Of a stretch of 64,000 bases of DNA, positions 56,623-64,000 are shown piece after piece. Origin of the DNA: Kiloniella litopenaei (GTDB lineage Bacteria; Pseudomonadota; Alphaproteobacteria; Kiloniellales; Kiloniellaceae); assembly GCF_000982415.1 (NCBI RefSeq), contig NZ_LANI01000021.1, positions 1-64,000 of the forward strand, in the 5' to 3' direction. The stretch's first letter is position 1. Each line of letters begins with the position of its first letter. The translations under genes were made by a program, and so were the position numbers. The notes beneath the pieces were generated by a model. The model was not told the origin of the DNA. It worked only from the letters and a program-made list of their open reading frames with translations, and searched no databases.

Positions 56623-58105
56623 GTATTTTCGCCATGCCTTTGATCCCATCGGGGATTTTTTCTTCGGGTGTGCCAGCAAAACCGATCATGAAGCCCTTTC
56701 GTTTGAGTGGGGTCATGCAGTAATAGTCCAGGTTATTTACGGCGTATCCAGCGGATCGTAGAGTTTGTTCTACCTGTTCAGGGTCGGCATGGTCGGGAAG
56801 CCATGCGTTACAGTGAAATCCCTGTTCTACCGGATTAATTTCAACCAGACCTTTGAGGTGTTTTTCTGCGGCTTCAATAAGAATTTGCTGACGCTGGTGA
56901 TAGATCCGACGCATTTTCCGCATGTGTGTTGCGAAGAAACCTTCGTTTATAAAGTCGGCAATGATTTGTTGCGTCAATTTAGGGGTTGAACGTTGTAATA
57001 TGGTCGAGGCGTGTGCAAAATCTTCGGCCATTGATTTGGGAACAATCATATAGCCCAACCGAAGGCCGGGGAAGAGAATCTTAGTGAAGGAACTGACGTA
57101 GAGTACACGCCCACCCTTGTCGAGGCCTTGCAGAGCAGATAGCGGACGACCCGTGTATCTGAATTCACTGTTATAATCGTCTTCGAAGATCCAGGTGTTG
57201 TTTTGTTGCGCCCATTCCAAAAGCTTGATCCGTCGCGTGAGGGGCATGCGATAGCCCAAGGGGTGTTGGCTTGATGGTGTTACATAAGCAAGGCGTGCCG
57301 GTGTGTTTTTAACTTCTTCCGGGCAAAGATCAGGGTTGAAGCCATGTTCATCCAAAGGAACAGGCACGACATTGGCACCTGTGCCTTCAAATACACAGCG
57401 TGCAGCCGTGTGACCGGGATCTTCCATCCAGACTGTATCGCCGGGGTCAAGCAGAAGCTGACTTGCAAGGTTCAGGGCTGACTGAGTGCCAGAGGTAATA
57501 ATTATTTGTTCGGGTGTGCATCGCACCGAACGGGATGTTTTCAGATAGCTTGAAATCGCTTCTCGTAAAGGCATGAAACCGCCGCGATCTGCATAGGTCA
57601 GATCATCGTTAGATGGTTTGCGTTGATATCGGTTGGTCAGGCGAGAAAAAACATCATGGGGTAATAATTCGTATGCAGGTTGGCTTGGCCTAAAGGTGTA
57701 AATGCCTTCGGGTTCGTATTGATGCGGCAGCTCCGAATATCTAAGTCCCCGCTTTGAAAGGGTTAAATCGGGATCTTCGTCGAAAGAATCGGGGTCGTCA
57801 TCACTGGCAGATTGATAAAAATCTGTCATGGCTGATAAACGATGGGTTACATAAGTTCCGGCACCGCGGCGTGTTTCCAGAAAACCTTCGGATATCATTT
57901 GCTCAATCGTATTAATAACCGTTGTTCTGGAAATTTCGAGTTCAGTTGCGATTGTTCGGCTTGCCGAAAGCTTGGTCCCGGGGGGTAAGTCACCGGAAAG
58001 AATAAGCTTTCTGATCCCGCTGTAGAGTTGTCGGTAGAGCGGGGTGTGTGATGTCGGGTCCAGTTTAATGCCTTCTAATAAGGCGCCGGATGCAAATTTA
58101 GCCAT
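56606..58105 (-). CDS. MocR/GabR-family PLP-dependent transcriptional regulator
   Basis: A GntR winged helix (residues about 10-80: LYRQLYSGIRKLILSGDLPP, then SRTIATELEISRTTVINTIE) is fused to a full aminotransferase-like domain (about 120-495). The PLP Lys region is VSSFTKILFPGLRLGYM, and IITSGTQSALNLASQLLLDP and FEDDYNSEFRYTGRPLSALQ are typical. MocR proteins use PLP plus an amine or amino acid as signal. The open frame starts at 58147, but Met at 58105 is the family start. It faces the polyamine-type importer, which is its likely target. Confidence 0.9.
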   Translation of the reverse strand: MAKFASGALLEGIKLDPTSHTPLYRQLYSGIRKLILSGDLPPGTKLSASRTIATELEISRTTVINTIEQMISEGFLETRRGAGTYVTHRLSAMTDFYQSASDDDPDSFDEDPDLTLSKRGLRYSELPHQYEPEGIYTFRPSQPAYELLPHDVFSRLTNRYQRKPSNDDLTYADRGGFMPLREAISSYLKTSRSVRCTPEQIIITSGTQSALNLASQLLLDPGDTVWMEDPGHTAARCVFEGTGANVVPVPLDEHGFNPDLCPEEVKNTPARLAYVTPSSQHPLGYRMPLTRRIKLLEWAQQNNTWIFEDDYNSEFRYTGRPLSALQGLDKGGRVLYVSSFTKILFPGLRLGYMIVPKSMAEDFAHASTILQRSTPKLTQQIIADFINEGFFATHMRKMRRIYHQRQQILIEAAEKHLKGLVEINPVEQGFHCNAWLPDHADPEQVEQTLRSAGYAVNNLDYYCMTPLKRKGFMIGFAGTPEEKIPDGIKGMAKILKEIL

Positions 58106-58407
58106 AATCGTGAACTTAATGTAAAATTGGTCTGCTTGGGTGTCCAATAATGGATCTTAAAGTGATGCCACTATCTGTGTAGTATTTCCAAAATAACAAA
58201 GCCGCAAGCAAAACCGTGTAAAAGCGGAATTGCAAACAAAGTTCAATGTCACTGTAATACATGCCCTGTAGGTGTGCATTCATGATAAGAAAATGTTCAT
58301 TCTGAACATTAAGATCAGACTTGGAGAGCTCTTGTTCGGTGAATGAAAGGTTCAGTTTGAGCCTATGACGTATTCGAACATGCGCATTATTAAACACGGA
58401 GGTTTTT
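58106..58407. other. Divergent promoter region of MocR and polyamine importer
   Basis: About 300 bp. It contains the perfect palindrome at 58292-58310 and a strong GGAGG ribosome site just before the binding-protein ATG. No gene is visible; the short minus frame running through here has no support. Confidence 0.7.
58292..58310. promoter_or_regulatory. Palindrome AATGTTCA-TTC-TGAACATT, candidate operator
   Basis: A perfect 8-bp inverted repeat with a 3-bp centre, about 100 bp upstream of the polyamine-type binding protein. The symmetry fits a dimeric repressor or activator. The adjacent MocR protein is one candidate, although MocR sites are often direct repeats, so another regulator is possible. 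Confidence 0.6.
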
Positions 58408-59502
58408 ATGACTAACACGAAAGCCAAGCTTTCGCTTAAACAGGCAATTCTGGGTGTAACTGCGGTTGCAGGATTGGCATTTGCTGGTCAAGTACAGGCA
58501 GAAGAACTACGCCTTCTTACTTGGGGTGGTTATGCACCTGAATCTGTTGTTAAGCAGTTCAAGGAAGAAACTGGTATCGATGTTAAGGTTACTAAATCTA
58601 ACAACGAAGAAATGATCGCAAAGCTTCGTGCGACTGGCGGCGGCGGGTTCGACCTTGCACAGCCAAGCCAAGACCGTATTTCCGGTGCGCAGGCCGAACA
58701 CAGAATTTACAAGCCAATCGATCTTTCAAAAATCGATTCCAGCCAGTTCATTGGCTCTATGCTTGAAGCAACTAAGACCAACACAACATACAAGGGCGAT
58801 GTCTATGGCGTGCCGCACGTATGGGGTACAAGTGGTCTGGTTCTGAACACAAAGCTGGCAAGCACTGTTAAAGACTATACAGATCTTTGTAACGATGCTG
58901 TTGCTGGTAAAGTTTCTTACCGTCTAAAACGCCCGACATTGATCGGTTTTGCATTTGCCCTTGGCCACGATCCATTTGCGGCCTATGGCGATAAAGCTAA
59001 ATACGAAGAAATCATGGGCGATGTTGAAAAGAAACTCATTTCCTGTAAAGCAAATGTAAAAACATACTGGGAAGGTGGCGATGCCCTTCTTAGTTTGGTT
59101 CGTTCCGGCGAAGTTGTTGCCGCTATGGCTTGGGATACAGGCGGATGGAAGCTTAATAACGACAATGCTGATGTAACTTTTGTTGCGCCTAAATCCGGTG
59201 CTCTTGGTTGGATTGATACCTTTGTTCTGCCAAAGAAAACTGAAAACGAAGAAGCTGCTTACAAGTGGATCAACTTTGTAATGCGTCCTGAAATTGCAGC
59301 ACAGATTACCGCTGCTGCGGGTAACTTTACAGCGTCCAAAGGTGCTGATGAGCACGCTGATGACAAACTGAAAGCTCAGTTTCAGGGTAGCTTCCCGCAG
59401 GAAGATCTGGATAACATTAAATGGTATCCAACAGTACCACCAGGGCTTGAGACCATCGAAGGTAAAGTTCTGGACCGTGTGAAAGCTGCTTCTTCTAACT
59501 AA
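58408..59502 (+). CDS. Polyamine-type ABC importer binding protein (PotD/PotF-like)
   Basis: A 364-residue periplasmic binding protein. A Sec signal (residues 1-31, cleavage after VQA) leads to LRLLTWGGYAPESVVKQFKE and ETGIDVKVTKSNNEEMIAKL, the opening pattern of PotD/PotF proteins. DVYGVPHVWGTSGLVLNTKL and WDTGGWKLNNDNADVTFVAP are later landmarks, the latter near the usual polyamine carboxylate contacts. Binding residues were not checked, so spermidine, putrescine or another cation is open. GGAGG lies before the ATG. Two stem-loops separate it from the ATPase gene. Confidence 0.9.
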   Translation: MTNTKAKLSLKQAILGVTAVAGLAFAGQVQAEELRLLTWGGYAPESVVKQFKEETGIDVKVTKSNNEEMIAKLRATGGGGFDLAQPSQDRISGAQAEHRIYKPIDLSKIDSSQFIGSMLEATKTNTTYKGDVYGVPHVWGTSGLVLNTKLASTVKDYTDLCNDAVAGKVSYRLKRPTLIGFAFALGHDPFAAYGDKAKYEEIMGDVEKKLISCKANVKTYWEGGDALLSLVRSGEVVAAMAWDTGGWKLNNDNADVTFVAPKSGALGWIDTFVLPKKTENEEAAYKWINFVMRPEIAAQITAAAGNFTASKGADEHADDKLKAQFQGSFPQEDLDNIKWYPTVPPGLETIEGKVLDRVKAASSN

Positions 59503-59533
59503 GAAGACGGTGCCATTCGGTGCATAAACGGCG

Positions 59534-59654
59534 GCCCCCGGTCTTAATAGAGATCGGGGGCATTGCCATAAGCGGAATGATGGACTGATTTTCCGCTAAA
59601 GCCCTAATCTCGGGGGGCTGAAAGAAAACCTGACATAACAGGTCTTCAGACCTG
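59534..59654 (+). other. Two intercistronic stem-loops after the binding-protein gene
   Basis: The first is GC-rich (59534-59544 with 59551-59561, one G.U pair); the second is CAGGTCT-TC-AGACCTG at 59639-59654. Neither has a full T-run. They probably stabilise the binding-protein mRNA and lower ATPase/permease expression. Confidence 0.6.
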
Positions 59655-59691
59655 ATAAAACACAACATCCTTTCGTAGGTAAGTAAAGAAT

Positions 59692-60837
59692 ATGAGCAAT
59701 CAATTGGATCTTGAGTGTCGCCAGCTGGTGAAGTCCTTTGGGAAATTTACCGCGGTTGATAATGTGTCTTTGGAAATTCCAAAGGGATCTTTCTTCTCAA
59801 TACTCGGTCCAAGTGGCTGTGGTAAAACCACTCTGTTACGTATGCTTGCCGGTTTTATTGAACCGACAGCCGGCGATATTGTTATTAAAGAACAATCCAT
59901 GTTGGGGGTTCCCCCGAACAAGCGCCCTGTGAATATGGTCTTTCAGCATCTCGCGCTTTTCCCAATGATGAACGTGGCCGAGAATATTGCCTATGGCCTA
60001 AAGCGCAGAAAATTGCCGCAAGCCGAAATTGATAAAAAAGTTGCTGACGTTCTGGAACGCGTCAGCCTGCCCGATGCTGGACCAAAGGACGTCACACAGC
60101 TTTCCGGTGGGCAGCGTCAGCGCATAGCAATTGCGCGCTCGCTTGTTCTGGAACCTGCAGTTTTACTTCTTGATGAGCCGCTAGGGGCTCTCGATTTAAA
60201 ACTTCGCGAACATATGAAAGTAGAGCTGAAACAGCTTCAGCATGAGGTTGGAACAACCTTTGTCTATATTACGCATGATCAATCAGAAGCGTTGGTGATG
60301 TCCGATAATGTTGCCGTTATGAACGAAGGCCGCTTTGAACAAGTCGGATCCCCGCAGGATCTTTATTACAATCCACAAACGGCTTTTGTTGCCGGATTTG
60401 TGGGGGATACAAATCGCTGGAGTGGTAGGGTTGATTCGCTTGATGGTGGACAGGCGCTGGTATTACTTGACGATGGTGGCGTTATTGCCGGGATAAGCGG
60501 TAATGACAGGACGCTTAATGTTGGCGATCGTGTCGAACTTTTTGTACGTCCCGAGGCGATTACTATTGAACGTGACAGCTCGGCACAAACAGGCGCGCAT
60601 CTCGAAGATGGTCAAAATACCCTGTCCGGCATTGTTGAAAACCTTCTGTTTGATGGTGCAAACAGCCGTGCTCAGGTGCGAGATCAGCAGACAGGACATC
60701 AGGTAACCGTTTCCTTGCCGCAAACCGGTGCTTTTAGTGATCTCAAGTCAGGTGAACAGCTCCGTTTGTCCTGGGGAGTGGATAAGGCCCGCGCTTATAT
60801 CTCTCAGGCTGGTGTTGGTAAGGAGCAGGCAGCATGA
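59692..60837 (+). CDS. potA: Polyamine-type ABC importer ATPase
   Basis: The ATPase of the importer, 381 residues. Walker A is LGPSGCGKTTLLRMLAG, the signature LSGGQRQRIAIARSL, Walker B VLLLDEPLGALDLKLRE, and the switch His in YITHDQSEALVMSD. A C-terminal TOBE-type domain (about 280-370) follows. This is the PotA/FbpC/CysA group; the neighbours make it polyamine-type. Its stop overlaps the next gene's ATG by four bases. Confidence 0.92.
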   Translation: MSNQLDLECRQLVKSFGKFTAVDNVSLEIPKGSFFSILGPSGCGKTTLLRMLAGFIEPTAGDIVIKEQSMLGVPPNKRPVNMVFQHLALFPMMNVAENIAYGLKRRKLPQAEIDKKVADVLERVSLPDAGPKDVTQLSGGQRQRIAIARSLVLEPAVLLLDEPLGALDLKLREHMKVELKQLQHEVGTTFVYITHDQSEALVMSDNVAVMNEGRFEQVGSPQDLYYNPQTAFVAGFVGDTNRWSGRVDSLDGGQALVLLDDGGVIAGISGNDRTLNVGDRVELFVRPEAITIERDSSAQTGAHLEDGQNTLSGIVENLLFDGANSRAQVRDQQTGHQVTVSLPQTGAFSDLKSGEQLRLSWGVDKARAYISQAGVGKEQAA

Positions 60838-61733
60838 GTACACTCCAGATGACCTCTGGAACAGAAAAGAGCGATACAATCCCGATGATCAAGCTCGGGA
60901 CTTTCCTTTTGATGTTGCCACTTTTGCTCTGGCTGTTCCTACTTATTATTTTGCCGCATCTTGATCTTTTGACGGTTTCTTTACGTGAAAAGCTGGGGTA
61001 TCGGGAATACGCTTTCAGTCTGCAAAACTATATCGAATTTTTTACTGAGCCTCTTTACTGGAACACTTTTGTTCGAACGGCAGTTATGTCGATTGTTGCG
61101 ACAGCTATAACCCTGGTCGTGGGCTTCCCGGTGTCCTATTACATCGCCAAGGTGATCAAGGGCAAAAAGCGTAATCTGTTGTTTATGATGTGTCTGATCC
61201 CCTTTTGGGTTTCGGAACTTGTCAGGACTTTTGGGTGGATGATTCTGCTGCGTGAATCCGGTGTGATCAGTAGCTTCCTGCAATGGGCTGGTCTGGTTGA
61301 TGGCCCTGTTGAGCTGCTCTATAGTGATGCAACCCTGATGGTCGGTTTGGTATATACATCCATGCTGTTTATGGTCGTGCCGTTGGTTTCTGTTTTGGAC
61401 ACGCTGGATGATAGCCTGATCGAAGCGGGGTATGATCTGGGGGGGAGTACCTATTCCATTCTGCGCGAGATTGTTATTCCACACGCGATGCCGGGGATTG
61501 CTTCGGGCTGTATCGTCGTTTTTATGTTGACGCTGGGGAACTATCTGACGCCAACGCTTCTTGGCGGTAAAGACAGTCTTTGGTTTACCGAGCAAATCTA
61601 TAACCAGTTTATTACCCGCTTTAACTGGGAATCTGGTTCTGCTTTTGGCTTCCTGCTTTTGTTCCTGTCATCTGTCATCGTTTTTGTCGGCTTGAAGTTA
61701 AGTCGCCAGACACTTGCTGATACTGTGAAATAA
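60834..61733 (+). CDS. potB: Polyamine-type ABC importer permease, PotB-like
   Basis: A 299-residue inner-membrane permease with six helices. PFWVSELVRTFGWMILLRES is typical of PotB, and the ATPase-contact EAA loop is SLIEAGYDLGGSTYSILREI followed by VIPHAMPGIASG. Translational overlap with potA and 11 bp before the next permease show a single operon. Confidence 0.92.
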   Translation: MSTLQMTSGTEKSDTIPMIKLGTFLLMLPLLLWLFLLIILPHLDLLTVSLREKLGYREYAFSLQNYIEFFTEPLYWNTFVRTAVMSIVATAITLVVGFPVSYYIAKVIKGKKRNLLFMMCLIPFWVSELVRTFGWMILLRESGVISSFLQWAGLVDGPVELLYSDATLMVGLVYTSMLFMVVPLVSVLDTLDDSLIEAGYDLGGSTYSILREIVIPHAMPGIASGCIVVFMLTLGNYLTPTLLGGKDSLWFTEQIYNQFITRFNWESGSAFGFLLLFLSSVIVFVGLKLSRQTLADTVK

Positions 61734-61744
61734 GGAGCTTTGAT

Positions 61745-62614
61745 ATGATACCGTCTCTTCCTCAATCAAAGTTCAGCACCCGTCTTTACGCGGCTTATAT
61801 CACGCTGTTTTTCATCTATCTGGCGGCACCGTTGGTTGTTGTTGGTGTGTTTGCCTTTAACGACAGTCTGTTCCCCTCCATGCCGTGGAACGGTGTTACC
61901 TTTGACTGGTTTGTGGGCACAGAAGAACCACGCATCGGCATCTTTAATGATGGGCAGCTTTTGGAATCAATTGGCTATTCCGGCTTTATTGCTGTTTGTG
62001 TGACGTTACTTTCGGTCTTTGTTGGAACCTGTAATGCATTTCTGTTCGAACGCCATAACTTCCCGGGTAAAAATGTTCTCTACATTTTTGCCTTGATGCC
62101 GCTGGTTATTCCCGGGGTGATTTTGGGCATCTCGATTTTGATCTTCACCAATTCGATTGCCAATGGTGTTGAAGACAGCTTTGGATTGGATCTGGACTTC
62201 CTGCGCCCCGGTTTGTTTATCGTTATTATGGGGCAATTTGCTTTTGTCACGACAATCACGACCTTGGTGATTTCGGCGCGGCTTCGAAAGTTTGATACCA
62301 GCTTGGAAGAAGCTGCTTTGAACTTGGGGGCAACAAAGTGGGAAGCGGTGAAAACCATTACGCTTCCCTTTTTGAAGCCAGCAATGATTGGGGCCGGGAT
62401 TGTCTGTTTCCTTATGTCTTTTGAAAACTTCAACACGACCTTGATGTTGGTGGGATCTGACTCGCCGCTAACCATCACGATGTTTGATCGCCTCAAGCAA
62501 GGATCAACCCCTGCATTGAATGCTGTATCGTTGATGTTGATGGTCGTATCGGGTGTTCTGGCATTGATATCTGTTTTTGTTCAGCGCGATAAAAAGGCGG
62601 TGGATGATGAGTAA
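61745..62614 (+). CDS. potC: Polyamine-type ABC importer permease, PotC-like
   Basis: A 289-residue partner permease. It has six helices, the segment APLVVVGVFAFNDSLFPSMP with the PotC-like FN, and the EAA loop SLEEAALNLGATKWEAVKTI followed by TLPFLKPAMIGAG. Its AAGGAGC ribosome site is strong. The operon ends here, as a structured region and terminator follow. Confidence 0.92.
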   Translation: MIPSLPQSKFSTRLYAAYITLFFIYLAAPLVVVGVFAFNDSLFPSMPWNGVTFDWFVGTEEPRIGIFNDGQLLESIGYSGFIAVCVTLLSVFVGTCNAFLFERHNFPGKNVLYIFALMPLVIPGVILGISILIFTNSIANGVEDSFGLDLDFLRPGLFIVIMGQFAFVTTITTLVISARLRKFDTSLEEAALNLGATKWEAVKTITLPFLKPAMIGAGIVCFLMSFENFNTTLMLVGSDSPLTITMFDRLKQGSTPALNAVSLMLMVVSGVLALISVFVQRDKKAVDDE

Positions 62615-62668
62615 TAGAAGGGTACTGTGCTTGGATTGAGGCTTCTCGGTTCTGCTCAGACCCACGAG

Positions 62669-62771
62669 TTATGCGCCGTCCGATCCGAAAGGCCGGCGCA
62701 TAAAAAGGAAGTTGCTCTTCGAGTAACTTACCCCACATGACTTGGCCGGGCTTTTTGCCCGGCTTTTTTTT
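62669..62771 (+). ncRNA. Three-hairpin structured 3' region, candidate small RNA
   Basis: Three consecutive stem-loops follow potC. The first (62669-62703) has a 10-bp perfect outer stem and an inner CC-GAAA-GG tip, a stable GNRA tetraloop. The second (62709-62729) has 9 bp with one G.U and loop TTC. The third is the terminator at 62745. This could be a 3'-UTR-derived small RNA or an mRNA-protecting tail. I recognise no known RNA family. Confidence 0.4.
62745..62771 (+). terminator. Strong rho-independent terminator after the polyamine operon
   Basis: GCCGGGC (62745-62751) and GCCCGGC (62757-62763) form a perfect stem with a T5 loop and are followed by eight T residues. A second T-run follows shortly after. 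Confidence 0.92.
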
Positions 62772-63094
62772 GCCGGCCTTTTTTGGGCTAGTCTTTTGGC
62801 CCCCAGCTACTTTTTGTATCACGCAGCTGTTATATCCAATGGATGTGGATTCAAGGTATACGCTTGTTGGTCGGGATGTACCTGAGTGAGAAACATGTTC
62901 GGGCTATTTTCTTTATGGCTTTTTGCAAAGCTGGCTATTATGCTCGCTATGTGGCGGTCAAGGAATTGGGGACTGATCTTTGGCGGGTCACTAATATTTT
63001 ACAATAAAGCTTATTTTATCTGATCAGGTAAATGTGTTGAGTGGGGGCTTGATGGCATTATCTGAAAGGGAAATTAATTGGGAAGTTTCAGTCC
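62772..63094 (+). other. Intergenic region upstream of second binding protein
   Basis: About 320 bp after the terminator. It should hold the promoter of the gene at 63095. I see no clear operator or extra gene. Confidence 0.55.
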
Positions 63095-64000
63095 ATGGCC
63101 TTGCCGTATCGTCCTGTTGTGTCTGACAAAAGTACTAACTCCGTTAAACAGAGTGTGCCCCTTTTGGGACGTCGTAGCCTTCTTAAAGGGCTGACTGGCC
63201 TTGCGGGGGTCAGTTGTGCGTCCACCCTTTTTTCTTCGCCAGCGATCAGTGCGGCGCAAGAGCTCGAAGTTTTTTCCTGGAGAGGGTATTTCAGCCAGGA
63301 AATGATTGATGAGTTTAAAAAGGATACAGGTATTCAGATATATCTGACGGAATATGACAGTAACGACGAAGCACTCTTAATGCTGAAAGCTACCAAGGGA
63401 TTGGGTTTTGATCTTGTCTTTCCATCATCAACTTATTTGACAAACTGGCACCTGGCCAGAGATCTCTTGCGGCCAATAGACGAGACCCGGCTAAACCTTG
63501 ATTCCGTTCATGACAGTATTTTGTTGAATGCCGAGCGGATGGGAACGGTATACCGGGGGCGTCGTTATGCTGTGCCTTTTGCATGGGGGTGTGAGGGTAT
63601 TATCTATGATAGCCTTTTAAGAGACTATCAGCCGGGCGAAATTTCCTGGAATGACCAGTGGTCGTTTATTAATAAAGGTTTTGTTGCGACACGCCCTGAA
63701 TCTGCTTTGATCTCTATGGCACTAATGATCGATGGAACAGGGGAACGATTGAACGATGCCTATGTAAATGAGGATCTGTGCCGCGAAATATTTGGCGAAG
63801 CGCTCCTTTTTGGAAAGGAACATAAATCGCATGTTCGCCAGTTTTGGCGTGATACCGATGGTTTGGCATCAGCTTTTACCCTTAACAATTGCGTTGTTGG
63901 GCAGGGATGGTGCGGTCCGGCACATGCGTTATGGAAACAAACAAAAAGCAGGTTTAAATTTTTAGCACCGAAAGAAGGTGCCTTGGCCTGGATGGATACC
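63095..64000 (+). CDS. Second polyamine-type binding protein, Tat-type signal, cut by window end
   Basis: The reading frame is open from the ATG at 63095 to the last base, 302 codons, so the C-terminus lies outside the window. Residues about 25-50 hold a twin-arginine signal: LLGRRSLLKGLTGLAG, with a cleavage region near AISAAQ. The mature part opens LEVFSWRGYFSQEMIDEFKK and continues TGIQIYLTEYDSNDEALLML, which is the PotD-like pattern with its own details. GGAAG lies upstream of the ATG and no earlier in-frame ATG or GTG exists after the TGA at 63050. Being Tat-exported, it is distinct from the Sec-exported protein at 58408. Its transporter partner may follow. Confidence 0.85.
   Translation, partial: MALPYRPVVSDKSTNSVKQSVPLLGRRSLLKGLTGLAGVSCASTLFSSPAISAAQELEVFSWRGYFSQEMIDEFKKDTGIQIYLTEYDSNDEALLMLKATKGLGFDLVFPSSTYLTNWHLARDLLRPIDETRLNLDSVHDSILLNAERMGTVYRGRRYAVPFAWGCEGIIYDSLLRDYQPGEISWNDQWSFINKGFVATRPESALISMALMIDGTGERLNDAYVNEDLCREIFGEALLFGKEHKSHVRQFWRDTDGLASAFTLNNCVVGQGWCGPAHALWKQTKSRFKFLAPKEGALAWMDT

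Noticed and set aside
60981-61595. Long minus-strand ORF of 204 codons inside potB
   Set aside because: Gln/His/Asn-rich translation with no domain; a shadow of the well-supported permease gene.
62493-62822. Minus-strand ORF of 109 codons over the potC end and terminator
   Set aside because: Low-complexity Lys/Gly/Pro-rich product created by reading the terminator stems backwards; overlaps a real gene.

Overview
The window reads as a contiguous chromosomal segment of a Gram-negative bacterium, most likely a free-living and probably marine alphaproteobacterium. The clues are ADP-heptose genes (gmhA, gmhB), an Mla-type outer-membrane lipid transport operon, a fused cysNC, a PA0069-type radical SAM protein, a kinase/M23/aminotransferase fusion of the kind common in Alphaproteobacteria, many ABC uptake systems and moderate GC by eye. 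Genus is not determinable from what I can see; a Rhodospirillales/Kiloniella-like lineage is a guess. I see no rRNA, tRNA, insertion sequence, prophage or CRISPR array.

Layout. 0-7.6 kb: a DEAD-box helicase, then a branched-chain-type ABC importer (binding protein, two permeases, two ATPases) ending in an arylformamidase-like hydrolase. 7.6-17.2 kb: single genes, including a binding protein broken by an in-frame TGA, a Thr/Ser dehydratase-type enzyme, a DM13 protein opposite a TetR regulator, two transporters, a radical SAM protein, DinB and GNAT proteins. 17.2-26.5 kb: an Lrp regulator opposite a 1010-residue kinase-M23-aminotransferase fusion, regulators with an EamA exporter and a flavin reductase, and the heptose genes gmhA and gmhB. 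26.5-29.8 kb: cysD-cysNC behind an AT-rich leader, closed by a strong terminator. 30-41.8 kb: a fatty-acid block of an acyltransferase-hydrolase fusion, FadD, thiolase, FadN-type dehydrogenase/hydratase and long FadE, followed by the soluble transhydrogenase sthA. 41.9-46.7 kb: OsmC/LysR and nitroreductase/MarR divergent pairs, an EamA exporter and a bestrophin. 46.9-51.3 kb (minus strand): a CYTH protein and the operon mlaE-mlaF-small ORF-mlaD-auxiliary lipoprotein. 51.5-58.1 kb: an orphan binding protein, a small secreted protein, TauE, a gamma-butyrobetaine-dioxygenase-like enzyme, an aminotransferase and a MocR regulator. 58.1-64 kb: a polyamine-type ABC importer followed by a second, Tat-type binding protein cut by the window end.

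How the genes work together. The fatty-acid block supplies activation and every step of a beta-oxidation cycle, with SthA well placed to balance the resulting NADH against NADPH. CysD/CysNC activate sulfate to PAPS. The Mla operon moves phospholipid across the periplasm. Several ABC importers point to a scavenging life style for amines, amino acids and aromatic or amide compounds.

Most worth a second look: an acyltransferase-hydrolase fusion whose nucleophile-elbow Ser is Ala while Asp and His appear kept; the cytoplasmic kinase-M23-phospholyase fusion; a 40-codon ORF that exactly fills the mlaF-mlaD gap with overlaps at both ends; the nonsense-interrupted binding protein; a three-hairpin 3' region after the polyamine operon; and several clean inverted repeats in divergent promoters. 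I did not find a clearly new multi-gene defence or mobile system. Most of the window is ordinary metabolism and transport.
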